A stretch of 64,000 nt of DNA from Cotesia glomerata (taxonomy: Eukaryota; Arthropoda; Insecta; Hymenoptera; Braconidae), in the NCBI RefSeq assembly GCF_020080835.1, contig NC_058160.1, positions 19,765,152 through 19,829,151 on the forward strand, in the 5' to 3' direction. Position 1 is the first letter of the stretch. The number at the start of each line of letters is the position of its first letter. The notes beneath the pieces are model-generated. The model was given only the letters and a program-made list of their open reading frames with translations. It searched no databases and was not told where the DNA came from. Shown piece after piece: positions 11,401 to 24,200 of this stretch. The position numbers and the translations under genes were made by a program.

Positions 11401-13702
11401 TTACTGAACAAATTTTTCAATACTGCCAATTAAATTTTGTTTTAAATGGTGATTAAAACGTTATTGCTTATTATTAACCAAATAGTTATAAATTTTCAGT
11501 AAAGTGCATAATAAAAAATTAAAGTGCCAACTAAACTATTAATAAAATTATAATACAATGTAAATTTGGAAAAATAATAAATATATTCAATATTATTGTC
11601 AATTGTAAATTGAAATCATATTATATATTACATGTTTTATTTTAATTTATATTTGGTAAATAAATGAGTAGTAATGAAGACTAAAAATACCTCATTTTAC
11701 TCAAATTTATCTTATTATATAATTGACAAGTCTAATATTATAATTATGTACCAAATAAAAAAATCATAATTTTGTAACAAATTTTTTTCCAATACAACAC
11801 AAAAAAGTTTTAGTTTATATTAGCCAATGATTCGAAAAAATATTATTTTTGTAACAAAAATAATTCCAAGTTAATGCAAAAGTAATCATTAAATTTCCAA
11901 GTAATCAATTAATCAATTCCTATTATGAAGTGTGATTGACATGCACAGGTGACAATCTTGTAATTAATATCACGTGAACGGGTAGAATAAAAAGTGTTCC
12001 TAGTATAACAAGTACAATTTCTCAAAGAATGTGTTTGTGACTTGAATGGACGTTGAAACCATGAACGAGGTGATGTGACAATTGTAAACGGAAAAATCTT
12101 CGTTCGTTTTTTTCTAGTTGATCGAAGTAAACATAAACACCGATTCATATATCGCACCATCGTTCTTTTTTTCCTGCTGTGATATTGTTATCTCTTCCAT
12201 AAATTACGTATGTATTTAATACAAGTAAATACTGTTTTTATATCATACTCTATAAATATTATTACTGCCATGCATTAAAAAAATAAATATCTTTTGTATT
12301 TATAAAATAAAAATCAAGCTTGCTGAACTACAATCTTTTTTTATTATTTACTTAGTAAAAAAATTAAATAAAGGAAAAAAAAAACAAGTCAACTTACGAG
12401 CTTTTGTAATCTTGATTAGTAAATAAATCGCCCGGATCGGATTTTTTAATTTCTTGTTCTCTCGCTGCTTCAGTGAGAGATTTGAAAATTGTATTTGCCA
12501 CACTAAAATATCAACAAAATCAATAATAACATTTGAAAATTATAATTAAATTATGCAAAGGTATTATAATCAAATCAAGTCAAGTCAATGTCGTAAAATA
12601 TTGATTGATACTGCTAATAATTGCATAATAATGAAAAATTAACATAAAAAAATAAAAACATACGTTTTGGCAGTCACATCGAGAAGTAGAACTGCAGTAG
12701 GTATAAGAATAAGTCCAAGCCAGAAAACTGGCGAAGAAAATAGCATTCTATCGTTTCCTAACATAACAGCACCAACATTTAATACTGGCCAGAAGTTACT
12801 GGAAATATAAAAAGGTATTAAAATAAATTAATAAAAGATTTTATGTTTTATCAAAATTGTATAATTTACCTGTATATTAATATAAACAAAAACCATAGAA
12901 TAATTGATCCCCATGTTGCTAAATGAGTTACCCATGTCCATGAATTTGTAACAAGGCCTGCTTTTCCGCAAACAGTAACTACTACATACTAAAAAAACAT
13001 ACATACATTTATAGATACACAACTTTTTCAGTAAGCCAAATTAAAGTAATACTGCAGGTAATAATTTTATTGTAAATTCTTTATTTTAAAATGTCTTATG
13101 AATCATGAAGAAAACGATTTTATCATTTGTAAAAAATTAAATTAAGGAGTGACTCAATCTTTGAAAGAAAAAAGATTATTATGTTCCATGGGCGAAAATA
13201 ATATATTCAACTGACATAATATAATTATCGAGTTTGATTACTTAATTGTAATGTGTCACATTTTTATTATAATAAACATATGACGAGAAACACGGAAATG
13301 AACAATATAATTTTAAGAAACTAAAATAATGTGGAAACAAGAAGCCATTGATTAGTTCATTCTAACCGCCGTAATACTTTAACTTGCCTTTTTTTATAAC
13401 AAGCAAAAAAATGTTAATTTTAAGAATTAAAATCTTACCGTGTATACAAAGTTTCCTAAAACAATGTAACCACCATCTCTTCCATTGGCCCATATAACAT
13501 CTTTTTCTAATGCCAAAAGTGATAACCAATACAATAATGATGAATGGATTAAAGCGTTTATTATCCAAACCCAGAAAACCTATAGAGTATATAAGAAATT
13601 ATTTTTAAAAATATGCTCAGAACATTTACTCAAAATTACCTAACATAAGTAGATCCAAGCATTTTTTATATCAAATTTAAACTTCTTGTTATAAATATCA
13701 AA

Positions 13703-13739
<37 letters not shown>

Positions 13740-16700
13740 GATACCATTAACGAAAAAAATTTATGTAGAATAATAAAGACAAGAGTCTTTTTTATGTTTT
13801 AATATCTACTTTAATTATTGGATAATACAAAATACTTAAAACCATGTAAGATAATTTTTTTGCCCTTCGGGCGGAAAGTGGCAACTTTCGTCCCGCTGCG
13901 CTAAACTAAGTTGCCGCTTTCCGCCTTCGTCGGACAAAAAAATAGTATACACTCCACGGGAAGTAAATAAGAAAGCCTCAGATCACATGTAATTGTTGGC
14001 CGAGGTGAAGCCGAGGTCAACAAACATGTGATCTGAGACATTTCTTACTTTACTTCCCTAGGTGTGTAATATACTAATATATAACGATACCCACGTTGTT
14101 CTAAGATGCAATCCACAAAATTTGACAACTTTTTTGAAAAAATAGATTCATAATAATAATATGATATTAAAAATTTAAAGGTCAAATTGTTTAATAACTA
14201 TTTTTAAATAAATATTTTCATCCATTGAATCCCATTTAATCAATGTTGAATGTAAAATTTTCTAAAAGCGGGGTACAACATATAACATGGGTATCGATAA
14301 ATTAAATGATAGTCATAAATGCAAAAAAAAATCAATTTAATACCTTAATATTAAATGTCGATTCAGTAGTGTTTTTGGCAGCATATAGTCTCGGATGCGC
14401 GAGATGAGTTTCAGCAGAACAAACTTTGTCGAAAAGACCCATAGCCAGCGGTGGCGCCGCAGTAAATACAACATTGTAAAGACCAATAGACCATCTTTCA
14501 AATAAAATTTGACCAGACCATCCCGAATAAATGGCAAACCACAACTCTATTACATAAAGACAAATATTTTTGTAAAAAGAATATAAAATTAATTTACACA
14601 TTCGATTGTAGTTCCACGATCCATGAACAAATAGTAATCGTTTAAGAAAACGAAATTGTGCTATAGAATAATCAGAAGCACATGCGGCTTGTAAGCCTTC
14701 AACGCCAGAAATACCAACACCAATGTGAGCTTTTTGTATCATAGCAACATCATTAGCTCCATCTCCAATTGCTAAAGTAACAGCTTTTGTGTTACTTGTA
14801 ACCAAGTCGACAACTTCAGCTTTCTGCATTGGTGATACACGACAACATATAACGACTTTACACGAAGTACATAAATCTAAAAAATCTCTTCTTAAATCAC
14901 ACGATAATGCGTACTTCAAGCTATTACCGTCTATGACAAGACCAACGTCATTTTGACAACGTAAGTCTTGTCCAAAATCAGCACAATGCTGAGTAATTAC
15001 ATCTCTCGTTTTATCTAAAGAATTTTCATTAACGATAATTAATGGCATTGATTGTGTTATTAAACGACAAGAATATCCGATATTTATTGCAGTTTCTTGT
15101 TTATCACCAGTTAATACCCAAACATTAATATCTGCTTGTGTAAGCGCTTGTAGTGTTTCTGGTACTTGATCCTGCAATTGATCCTCGATGGCAGTCGCAC
15201 CGAGTAATGTTAATTTTGTCTCAATAAGATTTGCCGCTTCTTCTAATTTAGAATCACGTGTTGCCATAGATACTTCTGCTTTATGGTAAATTTCACTCCA
15301 CCATTCGTAACGATTATCTGGTATATCTGCTACAGCAAAACAAAGAGTTCTTAAACCTTCAGTGGCAAATGCTTCTAAATGGTCTAGGGTAGCTTGACGA
15401 AAATCATCGCCTACTTCAAATTCTACGTCACTCGTTTCATTGGGCCTTGATTTTAGTCTTTCATAAATAACAGAATCAGCACCTTTGCAAAATATTTTTA
15501 TTTTTCCGTCAGGAGTTCTTACTATCACTGACATACGTTTTCGTGCAGATGTAAATTCTATAACATTTAAAATTTCGTAACGCAGTCGTTCACCTAACGC
15601 AACTATCTCAACATATGCAGGAGTTCGTGTGTCAAAAACATAACCAAATCTTCTTGCTCCATCAACAAGAGCTCGTTCATCAGGCGATGCAGCGTGATAA
15701 ATTATTTCATCATTAGTCCTCTCTGGAATAACGGTATGACAAACTGACAGCATTATCATGAATTCATGTAATATTGCTGATGTGATGTAATTTTTAGTAT
15801 TATTTACACTGGTATTATCTGTTTTAATTCGCCATTCAGTAATATTTTTAACTAAATCACAGTCATAGGTGCTACAACCAGGTGATGTGGGATTTGGTAA
15901 ATCATAAATTGTACCAGCTATCGAACAACGTTTAAATTCCATAACATTTTTAGTGAGAGTACCTGTTTTATCTGTAAAGATATAGTTAACCATACCTAGT
16001 TCTTCGTTTAGATTACTTGTTCTTGCCATAGCAGGAGTATCAGTTTCCGCATGGTACATTTCAATATCCATATTTATAAAAGTAGCTTGAACATATCGAA
16101 CAACTTCGAGAGTTACTTGAAGAGATATTGGTATCAAGTTGTTGAATAAAATAATAAAAGTAAGAAGATTGAATGCAAATTTTTTTACTATCGCTTCATG
16201 TTTAAATTTTAAACCCAAGTACCAAAGACCTTCTTCATTGGTCTCTGTCCATAAAACATTAAATAAGGCAGAAAAAAGGCATAACAGTAGAAGTATGAAA
16301 AAAAGCATAAGCACTTGGGTATTTGTTAAACGATCTAATGTTGAACGCTTTAATGGTGCTGTTGTTGTATTATTTTGCATTAATTTTGTGTCATGTCCGG
16401 TATAAATTACTGCACCAAATATCCATTTAGTATTTCGTAATATTGCACCGCGCAATAGCAGTTGATCAGGTCCCAATGGTACACTTTGCTTATTTATTTC
16501 TCGAAGTACGCCATTAAATTCATACAAATGTCTATTTGGTGGTTCACATTGAATATTAGAGTGAAAGTTCATTAATTCTGCAGTATCAATTAAATTAGCT
16601 GTTTCTAAATGTGCTTGACGAATTTTTAAATTTGTTTCGCCATCTAAATTTGCAGTTTCTATAAACGACATTCCTTGAGGCTCTGATGATGACAATAGAA

Positions 16701-18203
16701 TCAAATCGGCTGGGAAGAAATTGTTATTGTGCACTTTTACTACATCACCTACAGCAACATTTCGCCACTGTATCCACTGCCATCTTCCATCTCTGAAAAC
16801 TTCAACTTCTCTCATATTTATTTCATCGTCAGCTCGATGTCTTTTCTATAAAAAAAAAAAAAAAAAAAAAAACATTAATAATGTGATTAAGTGTTGTAGA
16901 ATACATAGTATAATCACAAAAATTTTTAAATGTTCTTAAAAGACACTAAAAGAATTTTTTTTTTTAATGATTTATCAATTACGCCAAAACTTACGAAATC
17001 TTCGACAATTTCTTTTAAAGCAGATACACTCAAGATAAAAATTAATGGCACAAGTGTTGTATATCGACCGGTAGGGGAAACATCAGGTATTTGCTGAAAG
17101 TAATAATTTTATGGATGAAATTGATTAAAGACAATATAATTTTTTATTTATAATATTAATGAAAAATGATTATTTACCTGCATAAGAGCAATAAATAGGA
17201 AGAAGCAATTACTATATCGACGAAACTGTTCGAAGAGAAAGGAAGGTATAAAAGAGAGCAGCGAATATTTCGCTGTGGTTATGTGATTATTATTATATTT
17301 TGCAGGTTGATGAGGAGCATTTACGAATACTACCCTTTCATCATGGTCCTCTGGCGCTACTGGCTGTCGATCTTCATCTAAGGAAGTCCCATTTTCCGCT
17401 CTATTTCCTTCTACTGCAAAATAAAAAAATATTCATCAGTAATGTGTGATGAAAAAAATGATTATTGTACAATATCATCTCGGTTTGATAAAAACTACGA
17501 TTAAATAATTTTTCTACTGTGATAAATAAAATGGAATGATTGCATCGATTTATTTTATTGGATCATTAAACATTTTTATGTTTATCAAACATAAAATTCT
17601 GTTCCACTTTAAAATGGATTACACATCATGAAAAATGAAAAATTATATCATTGATATATTAGATATTTTAAAACTTTTTATTAGTAAATAATTAATCAAA
17701 ATTTGTAGTGTAATTGAGTTACAAATGATATTGTCGTGAATAACGCATAGGTGCGTAAGTAAAGTTATCAAATATTTTAAAATATCATAATTGATTTAAA
17801 TACTACGCAGTCATCACTACGAATATTACCATTACATCTCTTATTACTATATGGGATAAAAAAATTAAAATATAAAGGAATAAATTTAATACAAAATATT
17901 GAATAACATGAATTTTAAAATAACTTACAATTTTGTCCATCCAAGTAGAGACTGCATCGTGATCTTATATCATTGAACCAACGATTAAATCGTATTCTCA
18001 ATAAATCCATGTTCAAAACATTTATTTAGTTGTTATAATTATTATTTGTGTTCAAAGTTTTTATTCTTGAACTATTTTTAAAATATTCACAGACAAATTA
18101 TTTATCTGTATCCTGAACATGACCAATGTTTTCCGTAAGTTATACGAGTAATTCTAGTATCGGCGCATATGTACTTGATAGACTAACGATAACAGGCTTG
18201 TTA

Positions 18204-18239
<36 letters not shown>

Positions 18240-21200
18240 TTTATAAAAGATAATCTTTTATATACCTTTACAATTACATCAATGTATTTGCATACTATGT
18301 GTTAGTAAATATTTGTTTAGATATAACAAAAATTATCCGAAATTCATTTAAATTATAAAAAATATTTAAGAAATTATTAGCGTTTAACAAATGTACGAAT
18401 TTAAATTTGTATATAATTTTAACTAACTCTAAGCATAAAGAAAATTCACATAGCCTTACTTCAAGTTAATTGATAACCAACATTTACTTGTTTACTATAT
18501 ATTGATATAATTATATTTTTCATGCGAGTAAAAACGACATAATTCGCTTAGATAATTTTTTCAATAAATCATGAATGTGTTGATAAGCTTTAGTTGTACT
18601 TAATGGCTGCGTTCAAGTTTACTAAGTTCTTGGCAGATCTTAGCATATCTTCTAGCAACAACTTAAAGCAACTATATTATTTTTTTTTTAAATCTATAAT
18701 AAAACAAATGCAAGGTATATTTATTTAAGTGTGTCTAAAATTAATTTTTTGGTAGATAAAGTTAGCCCTGCTCAGAACTTAGTAAACCTGAACGCAGCCA
18801 ATAATACATGTTAAATGTTTATAAAATACAATGTAGGTATTTTTTAGTTCTAAAAAAAATTAGACTTTTGAAAATTTAATTGGAAACGAGTTCACAAAAT
18901 GTTATTTCACTAAGCAAGTAATAAAACGGAAAGACTTTGATAAAGACAATAACAAAAAAACTGAATTGACGAATTTGATGTCAAAAAACAAAAAAAAACA
19001 CAAAACTTTATTGTTTAAATTTAAGAGTCAGTTTTTCAATCCAAGAGGAAATTTTATCCAGGATATAATTATTATTGTCAGTATATTTATATTTTATATT
19101 TATAAAATTTATAGATATATTTTAGTATAGGAAATCATTTTATCCCAGTTTGGAAATTGATTGATCAAACGTTATTACAGTTTAAAACTGATCGGTTGTG
19201 ATTGAGATCTAATCAATAATTGTCAGTGAATTAATAGTTTTTATAAAAAATGTTTCAAATATTTGTGTGAAATTACATAAATAAAGTCAACCGGTTGGTG
19301 TGCATTTAAACTTCACACTATTATGTCAATCAAACTGTTTTGATAACGATTGTAACAAACACAATTAGCTATCCTCGTCATCACTGTGATCTTAAAAAAT
19401 GTCATTCTACTTTATATCAGGATGTTCTCGCTGTCACTGCCGTACATTAACGCCACACCTTTTCTCATTTTATTTGCTCCAAACTGACTAATGACGTCGT
19501 AAAACTTCAGCACGTGTATATAATAAATAATATTGATACAATCTGAGCACAAAATATCGTTAGTGTCCACTTAATTTTCTTTTTATCTATAAAAATATGA
19601 ATAATTGCAATCGAAATCTATAAACTTTTTCATTTATGAAATTCAGCGTAGTTATATTTGAAGTTTCAAACTTAATTAAACCAATCACAAAGTTAAAATT
19701 TATTTTATTGTAACAAATATTTTTCCAGTATTGAAAAAATATTTTATGAATTGAACAAACGGATAAAAAATTACTACAGCTCTTTAGCTGCTATGAAAAT
19801 GAAATACTTTAACGACATTGAATAATTGTTATCAAATCAATTAATAGGATCAATAAATTTTAATAAATTAAATTTTAATTACATCTGTCAAACACTATTG
19901 TAATAGCCAAACCGTCTCATTGGGTCTGCCATCTTACTTTTTCATATAACAGTAAAGTCTGAGAGAGTAAATAGTATGAGCGATTGTGTAATAGAGAAAA
20001 AGACAAGCAACGGTATTATAAAAACAACATTGGAGTGATGCTCTGCGCACGTGCAATATTTTTAGTAAAGATTGAGTATGCAGTTGAAATGGATTTACTA
20101 TTGTTCGCATGCGCATCGGCAACAAGTTGACAGCAAATATGTAATATGCTGAGCTCTGTTGAGCTTTTAGGATAATTCTTAAGAAATTGTCGATAAATAA
20201 AATTTACAGTCTTTAATACCCCTACTGACAATATACAGGACATTTACTTCCCACTGTGAAACCGAGAAGTTATTGTTTTCAACCCGATTTTTAAAAATCC
20301 AGTTTTTATCAGATTTCGACTTTGAAGGTCATAGACAGCTATCCTAACTAATTTTTTGACGGCGTGTGTAAACATTTCATAACTTTTATACAGCTTGATT
20401 GATCGAAACAAGGTTTGCGGCATCTATAAGAGGTTTGTCGTCTTTAGAATTCCCAAAAAAATTAACTTATTCGGTCAGACAGATTTTAAAAAATCGTTAT
20501 ATCAAATTTTGAAATAACTTTTGAAGTATTGTATCGATTGATTTTAAAATCTAATAAGTTCTTTTACTTAAAAAAGATGTCGATTGCCGCAAATTGCGTC
20601 GAAATCAGTTAATCCGCTCGAAAGATATCGTAAACGAAAAGCTTGCAGAAAAATGTTTTTACTTGGATTTGTGAGCTCGAAGAGATTAAAACTTTATATT
20701 AGACAGATTTTCGAGCGTTATTAAATTTGTAATTGTTGAAAATTTGTTTTGAAAAAATTATTGAATTTCACTATGGCGATTTGTGCGTTTAAGAATTGAT
20801 TTTAATCAAATTTTTTATCGTGAAAACTTCAAATTGTGTAAAACAAAGATAATTGTTTGGAAACGAGGACGACACCATTCCTAATCATCATTGTTATTGA
20901 ATTTTTTTAAATAAAATCATTTAAAATAAGAAATAAAAATTTTTTTTTTTAAAAAACATAAAAAATTATAAAATTGACTTGTTTAAAAATGGTAATCGTT
21001 AGTTGATCGGATCATTATGTTCGGAAAAAAATTAGTGCAGAATTAAATAATAGCTCAAAAAATCATAAAATGATACAGAAAAAACGGATATAAATTTACC
21101 GCAGGTTAATTAGGTACTTTACGTCAAAAAAAGAAAAAAAAATAAAACACAATTATAATTATTAAAAAAGAAACTAACTATCCACAGAGAAGACATTAAA

Positions 21201-24200
21201 ATATGATGATCAAACGATTTTAAATAAATATAATTTTTTATCTGTCACACTAGACAATTAAAATTTACTTAATGACACTTTATACGTTTAAATGTGAAAT
21301 GGTTTAAACCCATCGAACCGTTCAGCACGCCAAAGAAATAAACAACATTATATCAAAAAATTTTACGTTTGGGATCTTTGAGTGATATAAAAAAACCATA
21401 AAACTATTAACTAAATTTTTTTTTATTAGGTTTGTTTTTATGAATAGGGTAAAATAAAATATAAAATAAAAAGTTTCATATAAAATAAAAATTAAAACAG
21501 ATGACATACACTGATAGAAGGATTTAGTTCTATTTAAGGAGGTCCTTTTGCCGCCAATGTAAAATAAAAAATATTAGATTATGAGTAAATTTAATTTTTT
21601 TCTAATAGTTAAGGTCCTTATTTATCTTATAGTGAGGTTTAAATTATACTTTACCGGACAAATTTTTGAAAAAATAAAATTTTTAAATGTTAGTATTTGT
21701 TTAGAGTCTTACGAGAAAATCAGACGTTTGCAGTATTTCTCGAATTATACTATCATGGACTAGTCATGGATTAGATGAAGTAAAAAAAAAATAAAAATCA
21801 GATTTTCGAAATATTCAGGTTTCTTTTTTTGCAATAAAATATATCAGTTACCGAGATATTTATTGAGAAATTAATATTTAAAAATCACAAAAAATTCTCA
21901 AGTTACCTACAATAAAATGGAGTCAAAAGATTTGGCAACGTTGCGTAGCGCGCGAGCTTCAGACCATTCAATAAATTCAAACTAAACTTTAACGCGCTTA
22001 TGTTTTTCATGCATACTTATTAGTTAATTTATTGTTAACAAATTTTCATAATTCATAATTGAAAAATAAAACAATAATTAAAAACTTCCTGCCATGAGAC
22101 ATTAGAATGTTATGGTTTTGTGACTAAACATTTTTAATTAATTTATTTATTTACACTGACTGCAAAAAGTTAAACACGGTTAAGGTTATATTGTGCAAAT
22201 AAAAATGTAAACAACCGAAATAAAGCGTTGCCAAATCACGGACAGGTTACTAACAGCTGATTTACAACAGTCAAATTAATTTTTATATTTAACTATTTTT
22301 TTTTTAATTTTCAAAATTTCAACGATTAATGCCAGATATACTATTTATTTTTTAATTTTAGGAATTTTTATGGGTTTTGTATTTTAATTTATTGAAAATT
22401 TACTACTACAGTTGTTATGACTCAACTGGAGCGAAAGGACTTCCTTAATAAAATTTAGTAACAGATACTAAATGATTTAGTAACAAACCTTTCATTACCA
22501 AATATTTAGTAATAGGTATTAAATCAATTATTCAAGCCCATTTAGTTCCACCAAATAAATATTTAGTAGTATTTAACAAATGATTTATTAGTACTCAATA
22601 AATCGTTTGTTGGCATCAAAGAAATTAATTTTTTAGCTAATTTTAGCGTGTAGCCTAACTTTTTAACTTAAAATAAATAAAAATAATTAGAATAAATAAT
22701 TTTAAGTAAAAATATAAGGTATTATAAACAAAAGAATCTCATTAAATTATATTTTTTTGTTTGAGACATTTATAAAATTTAAAATTAAAAAAATTTTTAA
22801 CGTATCAATAATAAACAAATTAAAAAATGTAAACTAAACTCCACTGAGAAAAGACATTAATATAAGACATTTATTGGGAGTATGTGTGTTTTTAAAGGTT
22901 TAATAAATCTCCCAAAATCGAGCTGAATAAAATAATCTAAGTTAGTGAATAGGTTATGTATCACATAAACATTGGAATTAAAGCATAGCCATCTACCGAC
23001 AATACTTGCCAAAGAAATATTTAGTACCTGTTACTAAATATTATTTGGTGGAACTAAATATTTAATTCCATGTAATAAGGCTTTGTTCATATAAAGAAAT
23101 CATTTATTAAACTGTAACAAATATTATTGATAGGTACAAAATATTTGTTTCTCTCAAATAAATGAATAAAAATTTTTTTACTAAATCAGTTTAGTACTCC
23201 GTACTAAATCCTTCTATCAGTGTGCTTTTGAAAAATTATTATTATTGTCTGAAAAAACCAACAAATTATACCAAAGATAGGTATCTTCAGTACTAAAATA
23301 CAAAAAGAACGTTTTAATCAATAATAAAAAAAGTCTGATCAGATAACTTGCTAAATTGCTGCGACACAATTATGTATAAACCCTTTTCTGTCAAATTGCG
23401 TAAAAAATTAAAAAAAAATTATACAAATAATTTTTAGAAGAATGTATTTAACTACTATACATATATATGGTATATATCTATAAAATTTTGATAATCATTA
23501 CTTAGAACCGAGTCAGAAAGTGGTGAGATTTGACATGGGATTCCCCATATATATATTTTTACAAAGATGAATGTTTATAACATGTTCATGAAGATTGGCA
23601 TGTGATAGCAGTAAAGGCAATTTTTATCCGAGGCCAAGGACATTATGTGTTACAAGGCTAACACTTATACTAAAACAGCGACAGAATATAACATAGTTCT
23701 GATGATTACATTGTTTTTATTACCGTACAACGTATACAAAAAAGACTTATAACTCGTATCTAACTAAACATAACTATAGATGCTCGATCGATTACAAGCG
23801 TTATCGAATTCATTGCTAATTAAATTTAACAACCCGATATAAAAATGATTGGTTTAAAAAATTCTTTATTCATGAAATATAATATTAATGTCAAAATAAT
23901 TCTCATTATCATTTATAGCGGAATATTGATCCATAAAGTAATAGCTTTATTTTTTTTATTTTTAAAATACCAAGTTTAATCAGTAAATTTCATCTATTGC
24001 GTGATCCTGCTGACGCACTCACTACAATAACTACCTTATTCATTTCTCATCAATAGATCAAAGTTTCGATACAGTCATTATACTTTATATGTTACATAAG
24101 ACTTGATAATAACCTGATACAATGAATAACTTATCGTAGATTGATTTTTTAAATCGAACCTTGAAAATATACAAAGACGAACATAATAAGGGACAAATAA

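Larger units (their letters stand above)
18011..21508. other. ATP8A intron sequence between alternative first exons, left part
   Basis: No coding exon seen. Contains a (TA)n tract at about 18209-18234, a MITE at 18604-18800, a relatively GC-rich stretch at about 20030-20140 with CGCATGCGCATC (candidate promoter for the exon at 17929-18010), and at about 20245-20660 an eroded fragment of the AACTTCCCGC repeat family. Confidence 0.5.

Noticed and set aside
11909..12160. 83-codon minus frame as flippase C-terminal exon
   Set aside because: Its translation has no similarity to flippase tails, whereas exons at 9875 and 8404 fit in sequence and phase.
12394..12396. In-frame TAA after KSS that could end the flippase
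   Set aside because: It lies within a consensus GTAAGT donor, and two further exons (9875-9972, 8404-8501) continue in phase with the conserved LTETARLLKNV and GFAFSQEE tail.
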